DNA from: Lachnospiraceae bacterium
Lineage (GTDB): Bacteria > Bacillota_A > Clostridia > Lachnospirales > Lachnospiraceae
Direction: 5' to 3'
Length of the DNA: 23,278 nucleotides
NCBI GenBank assembly: GCA_017652545.1
Contig: JAGCAV010000057.1
Span: forward strand, 1 to 23,278
In this document: positions 22,038-23,278 of the stretch, in pieces
How positions within the stretch are numbered: the stretch's first letter is position 1
Layout: each line of letters begins with the position of its first letter
The notes under the pieces: generated by a model
Databases searched by the model: none
Seen by the model: the letters and a program-made list of their open reading frames with translations, nothing else
What the model was told of the DNA's origin: nothing
Translations under genes and position numbers: made by a program

Positions 22038-22116
22038 AGAGCGGAAGGGATCTTAAGAGCGGTTTGCGCGGCAGATTCCGGATGATCAAGAATAAAGAGC
22101 AGGGAGGGGACGCTTT

Positions 22117-23100
22117 TTGAAGTGTTATTTTGCTCCGATGGAGGGTGTTACCACTGCCGCATTCCGACGGGTGCATCACCGGATGTTTCCCGGCACGGAC
22201 CGTTACTATACGCCCTTTCTGACAATTACCCGGACTCATTCATTTACGACAAAGGAACGAAGAGAGATCGATCCGGAACTGAACAGAGGGATTCCTCTGG
22301 CGATACAGCTTCAGGCATCAGACGCAGCCGATTTTGTGTGGGCGGTCCGTTATCTGGAGACCCTGGGGTACACGGAGGTAAACCTGAATCTCGGATGTCC
22401 CGCATCCACCGCGGTGAGCAGGGGCAGAGGGGCCGGGATGCTTGCAGATCCGGAAAAACTGGACCGGTTCTTTGACGCATCTTTCCAGGAACTGGAAAGA
22501 GCCGGGAGCATGATGGCCATTACCGTTAAGACGAGGATCGGTCTGAGAGATCCGGAAGAGGCGCCGCGTCTTCTGGAGGTATACAACAGATATCCGATCA
22601 GGGAGCTGATCATTCATCCGAGGCTGCGCACGGACTATTACGGAGGATCACCCAGGCTGGACATTTTCAGTGACTGGATCAGGGAAAGCCGGCATCCGGT
22701 CTGCTACAACGGAGATATCACGACACTGCACGCTTATGAGGAACTTAAGAAAAAGTTTCCGGAACTGTCCTGCGTCATGATCGGGCGGGGCCTGCTGCGT
22801 GATCCGGCCCTCGTCAGGCAGATTCACGGCGGGATGCCGCTGACAGAACAGGAACTGGAAGCATATATGAAGGCTGTGCTGGAATCGTGGATCGGGACAG
22901 GGATCGGCGCGGAGAACGCCATCTGGCGGATGAAAGAACTGTGGTCCTACCTCCGTCCGGTCTTTCCGGACGCGGACAAAGGCTTCAGGAAACTCAGAAA
23001 AGCAAAAAGACTGCCCGAATATGAAGAGGCTGCAGCGCAGATCTTTCAGACTGAGATGATCAGTGCTGAGGGGATCGGCGCCGCGCCGGTCAGAATATAG
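22117..23100 (+). CDS. tRNA-dihydrouridine synthase (Dus family)
   Basis: A protein of 327 residues from a TTG start at 22117, backed by AGGGAGGGG at 22101-22109 and by the family N-terminus CYFAPMEGVT. It is a TIM-barrel FMN enzyme: PMEGVT at 7-12, LAIQLQ, NLNLGCPAS with catalytic Cys94, TVKTRIGL with K138, LIIHPR, CYNGDI and MIGRGLLRDP. It reduces uridines in tRNA D-loops with NADPH. Which Dus subtype it represents is unclear; the sequence after GCP (STAVSRGRGAGML) is not the standard DusB form. It lies 79 bases after the beta-helix gene and could be co-transcribed with the kinase module, though probably without functional link. Confidence 0.9.
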   Translation: MKCYFAPMEGVTTAAFRRVHHRMFPGTDRYYTPFLTITRTHSFTTKERREIDPELNRGIPLAIQLQASDAADFVWAVRYLETLGYTEVNLNLGCPASTAVSRGRGAGMLADPEKLDRFFDASFQELERAGSMMAITVKTRIGLRDPEEAPRLLEVYNRYPIRELIIHPRLRTDYYGGSPRLDIFSDWIRESRHPVCYNGDITTLHAYEELKKKFPELSCVMIGRGLLRDPALVRQIHGGMPLTEQELEAYMKAVLESWIGTGIGAENAIWRMKELWSYLRPVFPDADKGFRKLRKAKRLPEYEEAAAQIFQTEMISAEGIGAAPVRI

Positions 23101-23110
23101 TTGTATGAAG

Positions 23111-23146
23111 TGAACAGCTTACCCGCATGAGCAGGTCAGCTGTTCA
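23111..23146. terminator. Bidirectional hairpin between dus and the convergent kinase gene
   Basis: TGAACAGCT (23111-23119) pairs perfectly with AGCTGTTCA (23138-23146), and the interior ACC-GC / GC-GGT pairs further around an ATGA loop. The right arm and loop lie inside the end of the minus-strand gene. The plus-strand continuation AATTGTTTA is only modestly U-rich, so it is a probable but imperfect terminator. Confidence 0.5.
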
Positions 23147-23278
23147 AATTGTTTATCGCTCAGAAGCGTGCCGGCAGAGGACACGACCATGGCGCCTGCC
23201 AGGTTGGCTTTCTGAAGTGCCTCCGGGAGCGGCACGCCTGCGTGAAGCTGGGCAATCACGGCGCCGGCATGCGCGTCA
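23119..23278 (-). CDS. PfkB-type carbohydrate kinase, C-terminal fragment
   Basis: The minus-strand frame is open from the right edge of the window to a TAA at 23121-23119, giving the last 52 residues of a protein. It begins DAHAGAVIAQLHAGVPLPEAL and continues NLAGAMVVSSAG, the pattern after the GAGD catalytic motif of ribokinase/PfkB sugar kinases (GAGDAF..G....L..G...EA...A...A). The first visible Asp is probably the catalytic base. Substrate cannot be told from the fragment. The gene converges on dus. Confidence 0.7.
   Translation of the reverse strand, partial: DAHAGAVIAQLHAGVPLPEALQKANLAGAMVVSSAGTLLSDKQFEQLTCSCG

Overview
This window looks like the chromosome of a Lachnospiraceae-type Clostridia (Bacillota) with moderately high G+C. 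The basis is inference from gene content and order: a divergent MreB ahead of mreC-mreD-PBP2-rodA, a methylglyoxal synthase after rodA, a small P-loop protein, and a HlyD-like protein followed by yggS-sepF. Shine-Dalgarno sites are mostly strong, TTG starts are used three times, and genes are tightly packed. No rRNA, tRNA, transposase, phage gene or CRISPR array was seen. Most of the window is core chromosome.

Layout. (1) Positions 1-3156, plus strand: the end of an HI0933-type flavoprotein, a YfcE-type phosphoesterase and a large COG2509-type FAD enzyme, closely packed. (2) Positions 3153-12287, plus strand: a good sigma-A-type promoter followed by radC, then the elongasome set mreB-mreC-mreD-mrdA(PBP2)-rodA, then mgsA and an overlapping D,D-carboxypeptidase. 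MreB scaffolds, MreC and MreD link it to the membrane, RodA polymerises glycan, PBP2 crosslinks it and the carboxypeptidase trims it. (3) Positions 12349-12841: a small P-loop protein with its own promoter, then a hairpin-rich intergenic stretch. (4) Positions 13035-15779: HlyD-like membrane protein, YggS and the division protein SepF, closed by a terminator. (5) Positions 15822-19497: aroB, lspA, a lactonase-type beta-propeller and an RluD-type pseudouridine synthase; aroB-lspA and lactonase-rluD overlap. (6) Positions 19498-22037: a minus-strand XRE regulator diverging from a soluble Ser/Thr kinase, which overlaps a membrane protein with a zinc ribbon inside and a predicted beta-helix outside. 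(7) A Dus-type tRNA dihydrouridine synthase, then a convergent truncated PfkB-type kinase at the right edge.

The best candidate for a poorly described system is the divergent regulator / kinase / zinc-ribbon beta-helix module, with a dyad in its 138-bp divergent region. Other points of note are a purine-rich heptamer repeat that recurs behind mreB, mrdA and lspA; active-site substitutions in the methylglyoxal synthase and in MreB; a helical insertion of about 250 residues and a possible zinc site in PBP2; and a structured 193-bp intergenic region.
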